64,000 nt of DNA from Planosporangium sp963837285 (GTDB lineage Bacteria > Actinomycetota > Actinomycetes > Mycobacteriales > Micromonosporaceae): positions 1,860,001 to 1,924,000 of the forward strand of contig CAWIMS010000005.1 of assembly GCA_963837285.1 (NCBI GenBank), in the 5' to 3' direction. The number at the start of each line of letters is the position of its first letter. The stretch's first letter is position 1. A program made the translations under genes and the position numbers. Below are positions 41,275-49,964 of the stretch, one piece after another. The notes beneath the pieces are model-generated. The model was not told where the DNA came from and did no database searches. It saw nothing but the letters and a program-made list of their open reading frames with translations.

Positions 41275-42324
41275 GTGTCAGGGATGAGGTTGCCGCCCCA
41301 GGGCGGGCTGCCGCCGGTGGACGCGGTGGCCGGCGCCGTCGTGGAGATCGCCTGTGACGAGTCCGGGTTCTCCGGCACCAACCTGCTCGATCCGGCCACC
41401 CCGGTGATCACTCATGCGAGTGTCGACCTGTGCGCCGGCGAGGCGGTGGAGCTGATCGCGACGCTGCAGTCGGGGTTTCGGTACCCGCCGCACGAGTTCA
41501 AGTCCGGGCGGTTGCTTCGCGGCCCGAACACGGGTCAGGCGCTGGACTGGTTCCTGGCGGCGCTGCGCGGCCGGGCGCATGTGCACCTGGTCGACAAGGA
41601 GTACTTCCTGGTAACCCGGATCGTCGACCTGTTGCTGGCCGAGCCGTCCTACGCCGCCGGCACCCGGCTGACCCAGGACCAGCGTCCGGCCGCCCTCACT
41701 TTGTACCGGGCCGGACGCGCGGCCGGTGCCGACTGGGCTGCCTTCCTCGCGGCCTTTGTCGAGCTGGTCCGGACCAAGCGGCGGCACCGGCCGGGTCGCC
41801 AGGTCGTGGAACAGTTCTTCCAGGCGCGGGATGCGTTGATCCGAGACAGGCTCGGCACGCCGGCCGAGGCTGTCCTCGACCGGCTCAGCCGGACCCGGGT
41901 GTCGGCCGTCCTGACCAGGCTGGCCGACGACGACCGGTCAATCCCGCCACCGCTGGAGCCGATGCTGCCGGCGCTCGCCGAGACCGTACTGTTCTGGAGC
42001 GGCGGACTGCGGCAGGTGCTGGTCATCCACGACGAGCAGAGCGCCCTCACCGCCGGCCGGTTGAGCCGCCTCCAGCGGGTACTGGCCGACAGCGCCAGCC
42101 CGCCGGCCACGCTGCCGCCGGCCACGCTGTCACCGCTGGCCGGGCTGGTGACGGTCGACTCCCGCGACGATCCACGCGTCCAGGTCGCCGACCTCCTCGC
42201 CGGGGTGGCCCGCCGGTTACCGGCAACCGCCGACGACGGCGCACTCGGGCCGTTCCTGTCCCCGACGTCACTGCGCGACCCCGAGCAGTCCCGAGCCATG
42301 ACCCGCGGTCGATCCGAAGCCTAG
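41275..42324 (+). CDS. DUF3800 family protein
   Basis: This protein of about 349 residues has the N-terminal motif EIACDESGFSG and the C-terminal RDDPRVQVADLLAGVARR. Both are characteristic of DUF3800, an RNase H-like fold with acidic residues that suggest nuclease activity. Members are often found near mobile or defence genes. Start GTG 41275 (GAGGG upstream) or ATG 41284 cannot be separated. The gene stands alone between the Fn3 remnant and a convergent anti-sigma gene. Confidence 0.75.
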   Translation: MSGMRLPPQGGLPPVDAVAGAVVEIACDESGFSGTNLLDPATPVITHASVDLCAGEAVELIATLQSGFRYPPHEFKSGRLLRGPNTGQALDWFLAALRGRAHVHLVDKEYFLVTRIVDLLLAEPSYAAGTRLTQDQRPAALTLYRAGRAAGADWAAFLAAFVELVRTKRRHRPGRQVVEQFFQARDALIRDRLGTPAEAVLDRLSRTRVSAVLTRLADDDRSIPPPLEPMLPALAETVLFWSGGLRQVLVIHDEQSALTAGRLSRLQRVLADSASPPATLPPATLSPLAGLVTVDSRDDPRVQVADLLAGVARRLPATADDGALGPFLSPTSLRDPEQSRAMTRGRSEA

Positions 42325-42355
42325 GACCGGACCAACCCGGCCGCTTCCGCTACAC

Positions 42356-42826
42356 CTAGGGAATGTCCATGCACAACTCGATTCGGGTACCTCTCGGGGA
42401 GGAGTCCAGCATCAGCCGGCTGCACAACATCTGGGCCAGCCACAGTCCGCGACCACCCTCGGCTGTCGGGTCGGGATACTGCGGACGGCCGTAACCTTCC
42501 GGCATGCCGGCACCGCGGTCATTGACCACACATCGGACGTACCCGGCCTCCAAGCAGACCACGACCTCGCCGCTACCACCACCGTGGATGACAGCGTTGG
42601 CGAGGATCTCGCCGACCGCGACGACGAACTCATCCGAACGCGCGGCGTCCAGCCCGGCCGACGAGGAGCACCGACCTATCTCCCGACGGACCGCGCTCAC
42701 CGTCGCGGCGACGAACGGAGCGCTGTACAGCACGCCAAAAGAAGGCCTGGCCAGTCGCCGGCGAGCGGTGTTGCCACGCGGTAGGCCGGTGCCGTCACCT
42801 GTGCTGACGGTTGTCGGGTCCGACAC
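42356..42826 (-). CDS. RsbW-like ATP-binding anti-sigma factor/serine kinase
   Basis: This is a 156-residue HATPase_c_2 protein with a variant of the N-box (VAVGEILANAVIHG) and a G1-box region (NDRGAGMPEG), ending with GGRGLWLAQMLCSRL. Such proteins are switch kinases that bind sigma factors or anti-anti-sigma partners. No partner gene is adjacent. It starts with GTG. Confidence 0.85.
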   Translation of the reverse strand: MSDPTTVSTGDGTGLPRGNTARRRLARPSFGVLYSAPFVAATVSAVRREIGRCSSSAGLDAARSDEFVVAVGEILANAVIHGGGSGEVVVCLEAGYVRCVVNDRGAGMPEGYGRPQYPDPTAEGGRGLWLAQMLCSRLMLDSSPRGTRIELCMDIP

Positions 42827-43379
42827 GAGGTCCCCTGGGTGCCTGAAGGTGCGGCCACCGGGGTCTCGGGCGGCGTATGAACGACATAGATAATACGGAA
42901 CAGCGCGGCTCCACCGTTACCCTACCCACGAAAACTCGTTTCATTCGCAAACGTCAGGTCAGATGGTCGGCCGTGAGCGGCGCGGCACGCCGCACCGGGC
43001 GACTCCATCGCCACGGCGGACCAGGTTGCAACGGGAGGTCCTACCGCCGGTTGGCGGGCGCGGCTCGCGGGCCAATGGGGTCAGAGGGGTTTCTGATCCG
43101 TCCACGACGGCGCGGGAAAGGTCCGACAGGCGGCCCATTAGATCCGATTTTGAGTAAAGACGAAACCTCGCGTACCTTTACTTGATCACCGACGCGGACC
43201 ACGGATGGCGCGGCGGCGAAGATCACCTACTATGGCACCGGTCGAGCGGCAGCTTGATCGCCGAAGGTCGTGGTGACCAGGGTTACCTGGTCACCGGTCA
43301 CCCTCCTGGGCGCGCCGGCGAGGCGCAGGTCCGCAGATCGCGAGGGAGCCGACCACGGACGCCGGCCGGGGATGAGGAG
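42827..43379. other. Intergenic region, no gene seen
   Basis: About 550 bases between the anti-sigma gene start and the SRPBCC gene end carry no frame with a recognisable family or good ribosome binding site. The left part is locally more AT-rich and probably holds the anti-sigma promoter. Confidence 0.35.
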
Positions 43380-43826
43380 TCACCGGCGCTGCTTGGCTGC
43401 CGCCGAGAGATGGCCGAGCCAGGCAATGAGCGCGGCGTCGAGCGCGGCCTGCATGTCGGCTACGGCCGCCTGCACCGGCTCGCCGCTCCATGACTCGTCG
43501 GTGTTGACGCGCACTCCGCCCGGCACGGGCGTGAAGGTCCAGCTATGAATGCCGGTAATGCCTTCCGCCGGTCCGCCCCAGAGCGTGTGGCGCTGTGGTT
43601 CGACCCGGTAGACCGTTGACTTGATCCCCAGGTCATGGGTGCGCCAAGTGAAGTCGGCGCCGGGACCGAACGGCCCGTCGAGGTGGGCGTCGTCGATCTC
43701 CGGCTGCCAGGTGGGCCAGGCCTCGACATCGGTGTGCAACCGCCACACCAACCCCGGCGGCGCGGCGATGACAGCACTGTGACGGGCGATTACGGGCGCG
43801 GCGGTGTCGATGCCGTCCGGGTACAT
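43380..43826 (-). CDS. SRPBCC family protein
   Basis: This 148-residue START-like domain has the family pattern RHSAVIAAPPGLVWRLHTDVEAWPTWQPEI, GIHSWTFTPVPGGVRVNTDESW and a long C-terminal helix. It is a predicted binding protein for a hydrophobic small ligand. It is not near enough to the polyketide cluster to be assigned to it. Confidence 0.85.
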   Translation of the reverse strand: MYPDGIDTAAPVIARHSAVIAAPPGLVWRLHTDVEAWPTWQPEIDDAHLDGPFGPGADFTWRTHDLGIKSTVYRVEPQRHTLWGGPAEGITGIHSWTFTPVPGGVRVNTDESWSGEPVQAAVADMQAALDAALIAWLGHLSAAAKQRR

Positions 43827-43959
43827 GATGGCCTCCGATGAAGTAGCAGCCGTCGCCCTGAGTTTGTGGGCGAAACCGTCTCGACGAAGGCGAGGCCGCC
43901 CACGTCGAGTCGGTATCAGCGGTGGTGGGCATGGTCGACTGTCTTGTTCCGCCCGGGGC

Positions 43960-44145
43960 CTACCCCCGCGATGGGGATGCGTCGATGGACGACAGCGTCG
44001 ACGGATCGATATCGAGCATCCGGAGCAGCGCCCCGTTCCTACTCGTGTCGACGATCGCCGGAAGGTCCCGGTCCACCCAGTCCGCCCGGTCCAGCAGACC
44101 CCTTGATCGCAGTATCGCGATGATCTCGGCTCTGGCGACATGCAT
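43960..44145 (-). CDS. Small conserved protein, paralogue A
   Basis: This 61-residue protein reads MHVARAEIIAILRSRGLLDR at its start and continues DWVDRDLPAIVDTSRNGALL. It has AAGGAGC upstream of the ATG. It is clearly homologous over its whole length to the product at 45119. There is no signal peptide. Function is unknown; the amphipathic helices suggest a small binding or antitoxin-like protein. Confidence 0.65.
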   Translation of the reverse strand: MHVARAEIIAILRSRGLLDRADWVDRDLPAIVDTSRNGALLRMLDIDPSTLSSIDASPSRG

Positions 44146-44202
44146 TCTTGGGCTCCTTTGTCCTGCTGGGCAGATGGATGGGGTCCGAGGCCTGCTGCGG
44201 CG

Positions 44203-44547
44203 CTACGCCGCGCGTCGTGTAGCGGGCAGCGTCACCGTGATCTCCGCTTCGAGCCAACCGGTCAGCCGAATGGCCAGTACGTCACTGTTGATCGTGACCA
44301 GCGCGACCGTGCCCGTCTCCAGGACGGTCTCGATCAGGTCACGTTCATCGGTCGACATCGAGGTGAGCGAGATCGCCACGATCCGTTGACGCGGGAGAGC
44401 CTCGCGGAGCCGAGCCGTCAGACCGTCCGTAACCGCTCGCTGCTGACAGACCAGCACCAGCGCTTGCCCAGCCGCGGCCGCCCGCAGCGCCGCCAGTGAG
44501 GGTCGATGAACGAGGGTGTCCAAGGTTACTTCCATGACCGTGACCAT
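44203..44547 (-). CDS. Hypothetical protein
   Basis: This is a 114-residue protein with alternating hydrophobic strands and helices (GQALVLVCQQRAVTDGLTARLREALP and VALVTINSDVLAIRLTGWLEAEITVTLP), which looks like a small Rossmann-type or flavodoxin-like half-domain. The ATG at 44547 with GAGGGAG upstream was preferred over 44535. It is 57 bases upstream of paralogue A on the same strand and may be co-transcribed with it. No family was recognised. Confidence 0.5.
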   Translation of the reverse strand: MVTVMEVTLDTLVHRPSLAALRAAAAGQALVLVCQQRAVTDGLTARLREALPRQRIVAISLTSMSTDERDLIETVLETGTVALVTINSDVLAIRLTGWLEAEITVTLPATRRAA

Positions 44548-45118
44548 CGCCGACTCCCTCGGGCGCACTGTAAGGGTCGCAAGCGTCGGACTTCATGGCG
44601 GTCGCGGCGGACCGGCCTGGCACCAGTCGTGCACCGACCCTACACCCCATCCATCAGTGCCCGCCGTGCCCCGGATGCTGCGGACACGGACCGCGACACC
44701 GTACGTTCCGGCCGGATCGAGCCGGTGAGGTCGGACTCGCAAGCGTACTCGACCATGTCCACGTTGGACAGCGGACCGCGGCCGGTGCCCGGCCGAGTAT
44801 TCCTGGCAGGGGTATCATGCACTGGTCACGGCCAGTCGTTGTGCCGTGCTCGTTGTTCATGCCGCCGCCCCAGACCCCGACGGTCGTCTGATCGACGTTC
44901 GACGATCCCTTGGGGACTGTGATGATCGCGCCCTCGGCGACACCGCCACCGACATCGGCTAGTGCCGCGCCGACTGTCCGCCGTGATCATATCGATCGCT
45001 TGATCTCCCGGATCGCGACCGGCGACCGGGCGGCTGGCCCCTGGTCGGCGTTGACTCGCCCGCGACGCTACGGCTCTCCATTACGCCATCGATGCGACCC
45101 GAGTTGAGAGGAACACCC
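44548..45118. other. Intergenic region between divergent small genes
   Basis: About 570 bases separate the hypothetical gene and paralogue B. It should hold two divergent promoters. No family-like frame was found. Confidence 0.35.
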
Positions 45119-45295
45119 ATGCAGATCGACAAAGCTGAGATCATCTCAGCTCTCCGGTCCAGAGGGCTGCACGCGAGGGCTGACTGGGTCGATCGGGAAC
45201 TGCCCGACCTCGTCGACACGTACAAGAACGGCGCCCTACTCCAGATGCTCGGCGTCGACCCCGACGCCCTCTCACCCGCCAACCCGCAGGGCTGA
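45119..45295 (+). CDS. Small conserved protein, paralogue B
   Basis: This 58-residue product reads MQIDKAEIISALRSRGLHAR at its start, then DWVDRELPDLVDTYKNGALLQML. It matches paralogue A (43960-44145) at most positions. GAGAGGA precedes the ATG. The two copies on opposite strands, 1 kb apart, suggest a local duplication of a short gene of unknown role. Confidence 0.68.
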   Translation: MQIDKAEIISALRSRGLHARADWVDRELPDLVDTYKNGALLQMLGVDPDALSPANPQG

Positions 45296-45432
45296 GCCGC
45301 CCGCCGCGACGCGCCGGACGGCGTTGCGGAAGTCCGGTACATCGCTGATGCGGTCCTTGAGTAGATAGCCGCCCCGCCGACGGAGTCGCGAGCAGCTTCA
45401 TGGCCAGTCGGGGAGGCCAGGGCCTTGATCAA

Positions 45433-45479
45433 CTATCCGTCAGGGACTCGAACCCCGAACCCGCGGACTAGGAGTCCGC
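45433..45479 (-). tRNA. 3' half of a tRNA-Arg(CCU), attachment-site remnant
   Basis: On the minus strand GCGGA-CTCCTAG-TCCGC forms a perfect 5-bp anticodon stem with 7-base loop and anticodon CCU (45479-45463). It is followed by variable bases GGGTT, a T stem and loop CGGGG-TTCGAGT-CCCTG, then seven acceptor-side bases and a discriminator. No D arm or 5' acceptor strand lies on the other side, where lsr2 ends 10 bases away. This is the piece left at one end of an element that integrated into the 3' part of tRNA-Arg(CCU). Confidence 0.7.
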
Positions 45480-45488
45480 CGGGAAGGG

Positions 45489-45842
45489 TCAGCGGCCGGC
45501 CTCGGCGTGGTAGCGGTCGACGATGTCCTGCTTGATGCGGCCCCGATCGGACACGGTGATGCCCTTGCTCTGGGCCCATTCGCGGATGGCCCGGCTCTGG
45601 TCCCGGTCCACTGCGGCCGGCGCTCGCCCGCGCCCTACGGAGGCGGGTGCGGCGGTGGCACCGGCCCGACCCACCTTCGACCCGGCCTGGACGTAGCGGG
45701 CCAACTCGTATCGCATTTTCGTGGCGTTCTTCGCGGACAGGTCGATCTCGTACTGGACTCCGTCGATAGCGAATCGGACGGTCTCTTCGGCTTCGCCGCC
45801 ATCGATATCGTCAACGAGCATGTGGATGGTTCGCCTGGCCAT
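45489..45842 (-). CDS. lsr2: Lsr2 family nucleoid-associated protein
   Basis: This 117-residue Lsr2 has an N-terminal dimerisation domain (HMLVDDIDGGEAEETVRFAIDG, then YEIDLSAKNA) and a C-terminal DNA-binding domain with IREWAQSKGITVSDRGRI, the AT-hook-like RGR being part of DRGRIKQDI. Lsr2 silences AT-rich foreign DNA in actinobacteria. The true start is the ATG at 45842, where the family begins. A copy next to a tRNA attachment scar could be carried by a mobile element rather than being the core genomic lsr2. Confidence 0.92.
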   Translation of the reverse strand: MARRTIHMLVDDIDGGEAEETVRFAIDGVQYEIDLSAKNATKMRYELARYVQAGSKVGRAGATAAPASVGRGRAPAAVDRDQSRAIREWAQSKGITVSDRGRIKQDIVDRYHAEAGR

Positions 45843-45988
45843 CAGAGTTCCTTCCACAATAGCGATCCGATTTCGGGTTACTGTCGAACAGTAACTGACA
45901 GTCACTGGCACGCAAGTATCAGGGCAGTTCCGTGCCGTATCCATGCCATATCGGCGGGATCACTCGTTCGGTGCCCCAGTACAGCGTT

Positions 45989-46066
45989 GGTCCCCGCACC
46001 CTCAAGAGGATGCGGGGACCGAACACCGCCCCGGTGAGATCAGGTCGACCGCCCTGATCTCACCGG
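45989..46066 (-). terminator. Two tandem strong hairpins
   Basis: GGTCCCCGCA (45989-45998) pairs with TGCGGGGACC (46011-46020), and CCGGTGAGATCAGG (46031-46044) pairs with its exact complement at 46053-46066, a 14-bp stem. They lie between lsr2 and the upstream cold-shock gene on the minus strand and insulate lsr2 from it. Confidence 0.75.
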
Positions 46067-46158
46067 TCGTTCACGGCACACGGCCACCGTCGTCGTGACG
46101 GCGGAGTCCGGGCCGGAAACCTCCGGAAATTCTAGGAACCTGTAGATCACACGCCGGG

Positions 46159-46362
46159 TCAGACGACGCGGACGTTTTCGGCCTGTGGGCCCTTCTGCCC
46201 GCGGGTGATCTCAAACTCGACCCGCTGATTCTCCTCCAGCGACCGGTAACCGCCGGACTGGATGGCGGAGAAATGCACGAAGACGTCGTCGCCGCCCCCA
46301 TCCTGGGCGATAAATCCGAAGCCCTTGTCCGCGTTGAACCACTTCACCGTGCCCTGTGCCAT
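46159..46362 (-). CDS. cspA: Cold-shock domain protein
   Basis: This 67-residue OB-fold cold-shock protein has RNP1 KGFGFI and RNP2 VFVHFSAI. It binds single-stranded RNA/DNA and acts as an RNA chaperone. Its length and sequence are typical of actinobacterial CspA-type proteins. The long 5' region upstream may carry a thermosensing leader, but none was identified. The exact paralogue name is not certain. Confidence 0.95.
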   Translation of the reverse strand: MAQGTVKWFNADKGFGFIAQDGGGDDVFVHFSAIQSGGYRSLEENQRVEFEITRGQKGPQAENVRVV

Positions 46363-46845
46363 TTCCACTCCCCTGCCAGACGAACCCGAGCCGAAGTCGC
46401 TGCCCGAATCTGTCCCGATTACGTCCACGCCGGACGTGTACCAACCCGCTGACACTAACAGGGCCACCACGGGGGCCGGCAGCCGGCCGTGCCAACAGGC
46501 ATGCCGACGCACCCGTCCTCCTCCCACCGGCGCCCGGTACAACCAGGTACCGGCCTTGTCCAGCGCCAACGGCGGCGCCCGCCCCGCGGTCGGCCGGCGC
46601 TGTGACTGCCAGCGACAGGTGGCGCGAAGGGGGGCCGTGAGTTCGTAGAACACCTGTGTGGCTGGGTTGGTCTCGAGGACCGAGAGGGACGTCGAGGAAC
46701 CTATCGGAGTACACACCGCGCGAACCGGCGTCCATCGCATTACGACCCGACGGGTGACACCGGGATCACGGTCCGCCGTGGCCGGGGGCGGCTACCACGC
46801 CGTTGCGGGACAGCGCCGATCGCCGCCCGCGATTAGCCTCCGCCC
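46363..46845. other. Intergenic region between csp and BNR remnant
   Basis: A stretch of 480 bases. A minus-strand open frame runs through it to 46740 in frame with csp, but it has no family character. It contains the csp leader and promoter; no consensus pair was picked with confidence. Confidence 0.35.
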
Positions 46846-47693
46846 GTGGACATCATCGAAGCCGCATCGGTACCGATGCCGGACGGTGACCTGGAGTGCT
46901 GGCAGTCGTGTCTCGCGGTGGCCACGCCAGCGGTGGCCTGGGTCACCGCGTCCGCCGGTGAGACGCTGACCTACCTGCTGCGTACCGACGACGCCGGGGC
47001 CACCTGGACCCCGCAGCTGGCCTGGCACGGCGACCCGTACCGGGTCACCGCGTTCGGGCCGGACCGGGCCGTGGTCCAGCTGGGTACCTGGGGCGAGGCG
47101 CTGGTGAACGGCCAGCCGGTGCCGCCCAGCGGGCGGCGGGCTGAACTGGCGCACGCCGCGGTCGGCCACACCGTGGACGGCGGCCGGACCTGGATGATGG
47201 CCGGGATATAAGCCGCCGGGTCCATCCGCTGCTGAGCCCGCCGCACTACGCCGACGACGGGAGCGCGGTGATGGTGCTGCGCGCCGACTTCGGGTCGGAG
47301 TCCGCACCGACCCCGCCCGCCGCCGGGCTGTACGCCTACCGGCTGGCCCCCGGCGCGGAGACCTGGTCGGCGCCGGTGAAGTTGCCGACCGTGCGGTCCG
47401 GGGAGGGGCCCGACCTGGCCAGCTACGGCCGGGACGGGCGCCTGTGGGCCGCCTCCGGCCACGACCTGTGGCGCAGCGACGATCCGGGAGGGCCCTGGAC
47501 GCACACCGTCGTCCCGCTGTCCGCGGACATCTGCATCGCGACGATCGGCACCTGCCGCGCGGGAACCGTGTGGCTGGCGACCCGGCCACGGCCGGCAGCA
47601 GTGCCACGTCCCCGGCGAGGAACCGGCAGCCGGCTCTACCACAGCGGCGACGGCGGCGCGTCCTGGCAGGAGATCGCCATCCGGTGCGGCTGA
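46846..47693 (+). pseudogene. BNR/Asp-box (sialidase-like beta-propeller) gene, frameshifted
   Basis: The first frame (46846-47211) has DDAGATW and DGGRTW Asp-boxes and then hits a stop. Reading on in the -1 frame from about 47200 gives SRRVHPLLSPPHYADDGSAV and continues to 47693 with SGDGGASW. Asp-boxes on both sides show a single beta-propeller gene with one frameshift. It has no signal peptide, so the original was probably cytoplasmic. Function is unknown. Confidence 0.7.
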
Positions 47694-47809
47694 CTCCGGC
47701 AGGCGGGCAGGGCGACCTGCGAGGTGGCGATGGCCCTGTCAGCGTCGGCAATGCTGGCCTGCCGGAGATCGCCTTTGCGCCGGTACCGCGAGCGCGCCAG
47801 ACTGAGCCT

Positions 47810-49030
47810 GTGGCCAGTGTCGACAGACCAGGGAACGGAACAGTTCCCGGGCGTGCCGCGCGACGCTGGTTGTCCATCGGTACCGCTGCCGCGGAGCCGG
47901 ACCCACAGCGGGCCGGTCGGCGCGCGGCCCTCCAGGCCATAACGGGTGCACAGGTACGACTGCTGATGGTGTTCTGCGCGGGACGCCACGACCCGGCGGC
48001 GGTACTGGCCGGCATCGGAGAGGTCGCGGCGGGGGTACCGCTGATCGGTTGCTCCTCGCGTACGGTGATCGGCGCGGACGGTGCCAGCGATGACGCGGTG
48101 GTCGTGGTAGCGCTGGGCGGTCCCGGCTTCACCGCCCGCACCGCCGTCGGGTACAGCGCGACAGCTGCCCAGCGCCAGGCCGGTGCGCAGGCAGCCGCGT
48201 GCGCCAAGACCATCGGCGCCACCGGCGACAACCGCCACCGCGTCCTGGTCTTGCTGACCGACGGTCTCGCGCCCCATCAGGAGGAGATCATCGCGGGCGT
48301 GTACGGGGTGGTAGGCGCCTCTGTGCCGCTGGTGGGTGGATCAGCGACCCCCGACCCGCTGTCCGGAGCAACGTTCCAGCTCTGCGACGACAAGGCGTAC
48401 ACCGACGCCGTCGTCGGCGCGGAGATCATCTCGGACGGAGCCTTCGGCATCGGACTCGGGCACGGCTGGCACACGGTCGGCGATCGGTTGATCGTCACGG
48501 AGGCGAACCACGGTGTCGTACGAACTCTCGACGATCAACCCGCGGTGGCGACATACCTCAGCCGCCTCGGGGCGGATCAACGCCTCCACACCGATCCGGT
48601 GGCCTTCCACCGGTTCGCCCGTACCCGCCCGATCGGACTGCCTCGCCGGGCCGGGATCGAGGTACGCAACGTCAGCTCCACCGAGTTCCTCGCGCAAGGC
48701 TGGCTGTCCTCCAGCGGCGAGATTCCGGATAGCGCACTGGTCTGGCTCATGGAAGGCGACGAGGACTCCGCGTTGCACGCGGCGACCGACGCTTGCCGTA
48801 CTGCTTTGCAAGCCCTGCGTGGCGCGCCGGCCTTGGGTCTGATCGCCTTCGACTGCATATCCCGGGCTGACCTGTTCGGGCCGGGCGGCATGCTCCGCGA
48901 ACTGGACGAAATGCGTGTCGCCGCTGTTCCGGCACCGGTCGCCGGCCTCTACACGTGGGGCGAAATCGCCCGTACCCACGGCATCCACGGCTTCCACAAC
49001 CAGACCCTGGTCGTACTGGCCATAGCGTGA
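47810..49030 (+). CDS. FIST domain signal-transduction protein
   Basis: This 406-residue protein contains FIST N (about 50-220; VLAGIGEVAAGVPLIGCSSRTVI) and FIST C (about 225-400; CRTALQALRGAPALGLIAFDCISRADLFG) domains. FIST modules are predicted sensors of small ligands such as amino acids. No histidine kinase or GGDEF domain is attached. The GTG at 47810 is the likely start, but there is no strong ribosome binding site. Confidence 0.85.
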   Translation: MASVDRPGNGTVPGRAARRWLSIGTAAAEPDPQRAGRRAALQAITGAQVRLLMVFCAGRHDPAAVLAGIGEVAAGVPLIGCSSRTVIGADGASDDAVVVVALGGPGFTARTAVGYSATAAQRQAGAQAAACAKTIGATGDNRHRVLVLLTDGLAPHQEEIIAGVYGVVGASVPLVGGSATPDPLSGATFQLCDDKAYTDAVVGAEIISDGAFGIGLGHGWHTVGDRLIVTEANHGVVRTLDDQPAVATYLSRLGADQRLHTDPVAFHRFARTRPIGLPRRAGIEVRNVSSTEFLAQGWLSSSGEIPDSALVWLMEGDEDSALHAATDACRTALQALRGAPALGLIAFDCISRADLFGPGGMLRELDEMRVAAVPAPVAGLYTWGEIARTHGIHGFHNQTLVVLAIA

Positions 49031-49299
49031 CCAGGTCTCGGGTTGATGGCAGCACGTACAGCCGGCGCAGCTGCGCGCCGGCCACCGGCGCGGGGACAGA
49101 TCCTCCACCCGGTGTCCGCACCGCCGCGCCGACATGGCGGCCAGCGCCGCCGTCGCCTGGCCGTCGTCCGTACCCGCCGTGCCCCGGACGCCGGGCGGGC
49201 GGTGGCCGTCAGCAGGCCACCGCCCAGGATCCCCACCAGCGTGACGGCGACCGCCCTGGACAACCAGGCCCGACCCACCCATGCGCGATCAACAGACAT
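49031..49299 (-). other. Signal-peptide-like ORF start, probable remnant
   Basis: An ATG at 49299 with GGGGGAG upstream begins a signal-peptide-like sequence (LSRAVAVTLVGILGGGLLTATARPASG). After the predicted cleavage site the frame becomes arginine-rich and runs antisense into the FIST gene. It looks like the start of a secreted-protein gene whose body has been lost. Confidence 0.35.
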
Positions 49300-49309
49300 C
49301 GCCGTCTCC

Positions 49310-49550
49310 CCCCGTAGTGCGGCCGCCCGGCCTGCCGAACTCGCTGCCGGAACGCGTCCACCGCGCTACGGTCGGCGTCCTGCAACCAGGCGGGCAGGTC
49401 CGCGCCGTCGCGAGCGGCGAGGTAGCGCATGTCCACGGGCGCGACTCCCGCTCTGGCCGCCGCGTCCAGCGCCGCCTGCACGAACGAGCCGCCCACCGGG
49501 AATCGGGCCATGTCCGAGGTGTGGCTGACAAACACTCGACTTGTCTTCAC
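49310..49550 (-). pseudogene. DUF4062 N-terminal fragment
   Basis: The frame from GTG 49550 gives TSRVFVSHTSDMARFP, then SFVQAALDAAARAGVAPVDMRYLAARDG. This is the start of DUF4062, a TIR-like domain found at the N terminus of large STAND or TPR proteins. Similarity stops after about 48 residues, where the sequence becomes unrelated. The rest of the domain and any effector partner are absent. Confidence 0.6.
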
Positions 49551-49964
49551 CTGCTGGCCTCCGGACCGGCGCGAATCGACACCCCGACGCAGTCGCATTG
49601 GGCGTCACCGATTGTGACAACTGGACAACGGCTCGCCCACCCCCGTACAGCCGTTCCGCGCGGGGTTGTCGCGCTCGTCGGGCCCAGGTCGTAGGCGGAT
49701 CCGTCCAGCCCAGGGGCGGCCGGCCCGCGGATCGAGCGGCGCCACCATAGCGAGTGCGTACCGGAATCGTAGAACGCTCGGAAAGACTCCCCGCAACCGT
49801 CCGGATCTGCCACACAGGCCCAACCGTTGGGTCTCCCGGCTGGCTGTTCGGCGGACGAATCCACCGGCTCTGCCGTCGCTCGTCGCGGTCTCGACCGGGG
49901 CGTAGGCAGGCGGCTGCTCGGCTGCGGCGGCACCGAGTCGGGCAACGTAACCGAAGGGAGCACG
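49551..49964. other. Intergenic region, no gene seen
   Basis: About 410 bases upstream of the S1 protease gene. It should hold the protease promoter. No family-like frame was found. Confidence 0.35.

Noticed and set aside
43960..45295. Toxin-antitoxin interpretation of the paralogous small genes
   Set aside because: No toxin family was recognised and the genes are on opposite strands 1 kb apart; kept only as unknown paralogues.
45433..45479. Complete tRNA gene at this place
   Set aside because: The D arm and 5' acceptor strand are missing; the adjacent bases belong to the lsr2 end.
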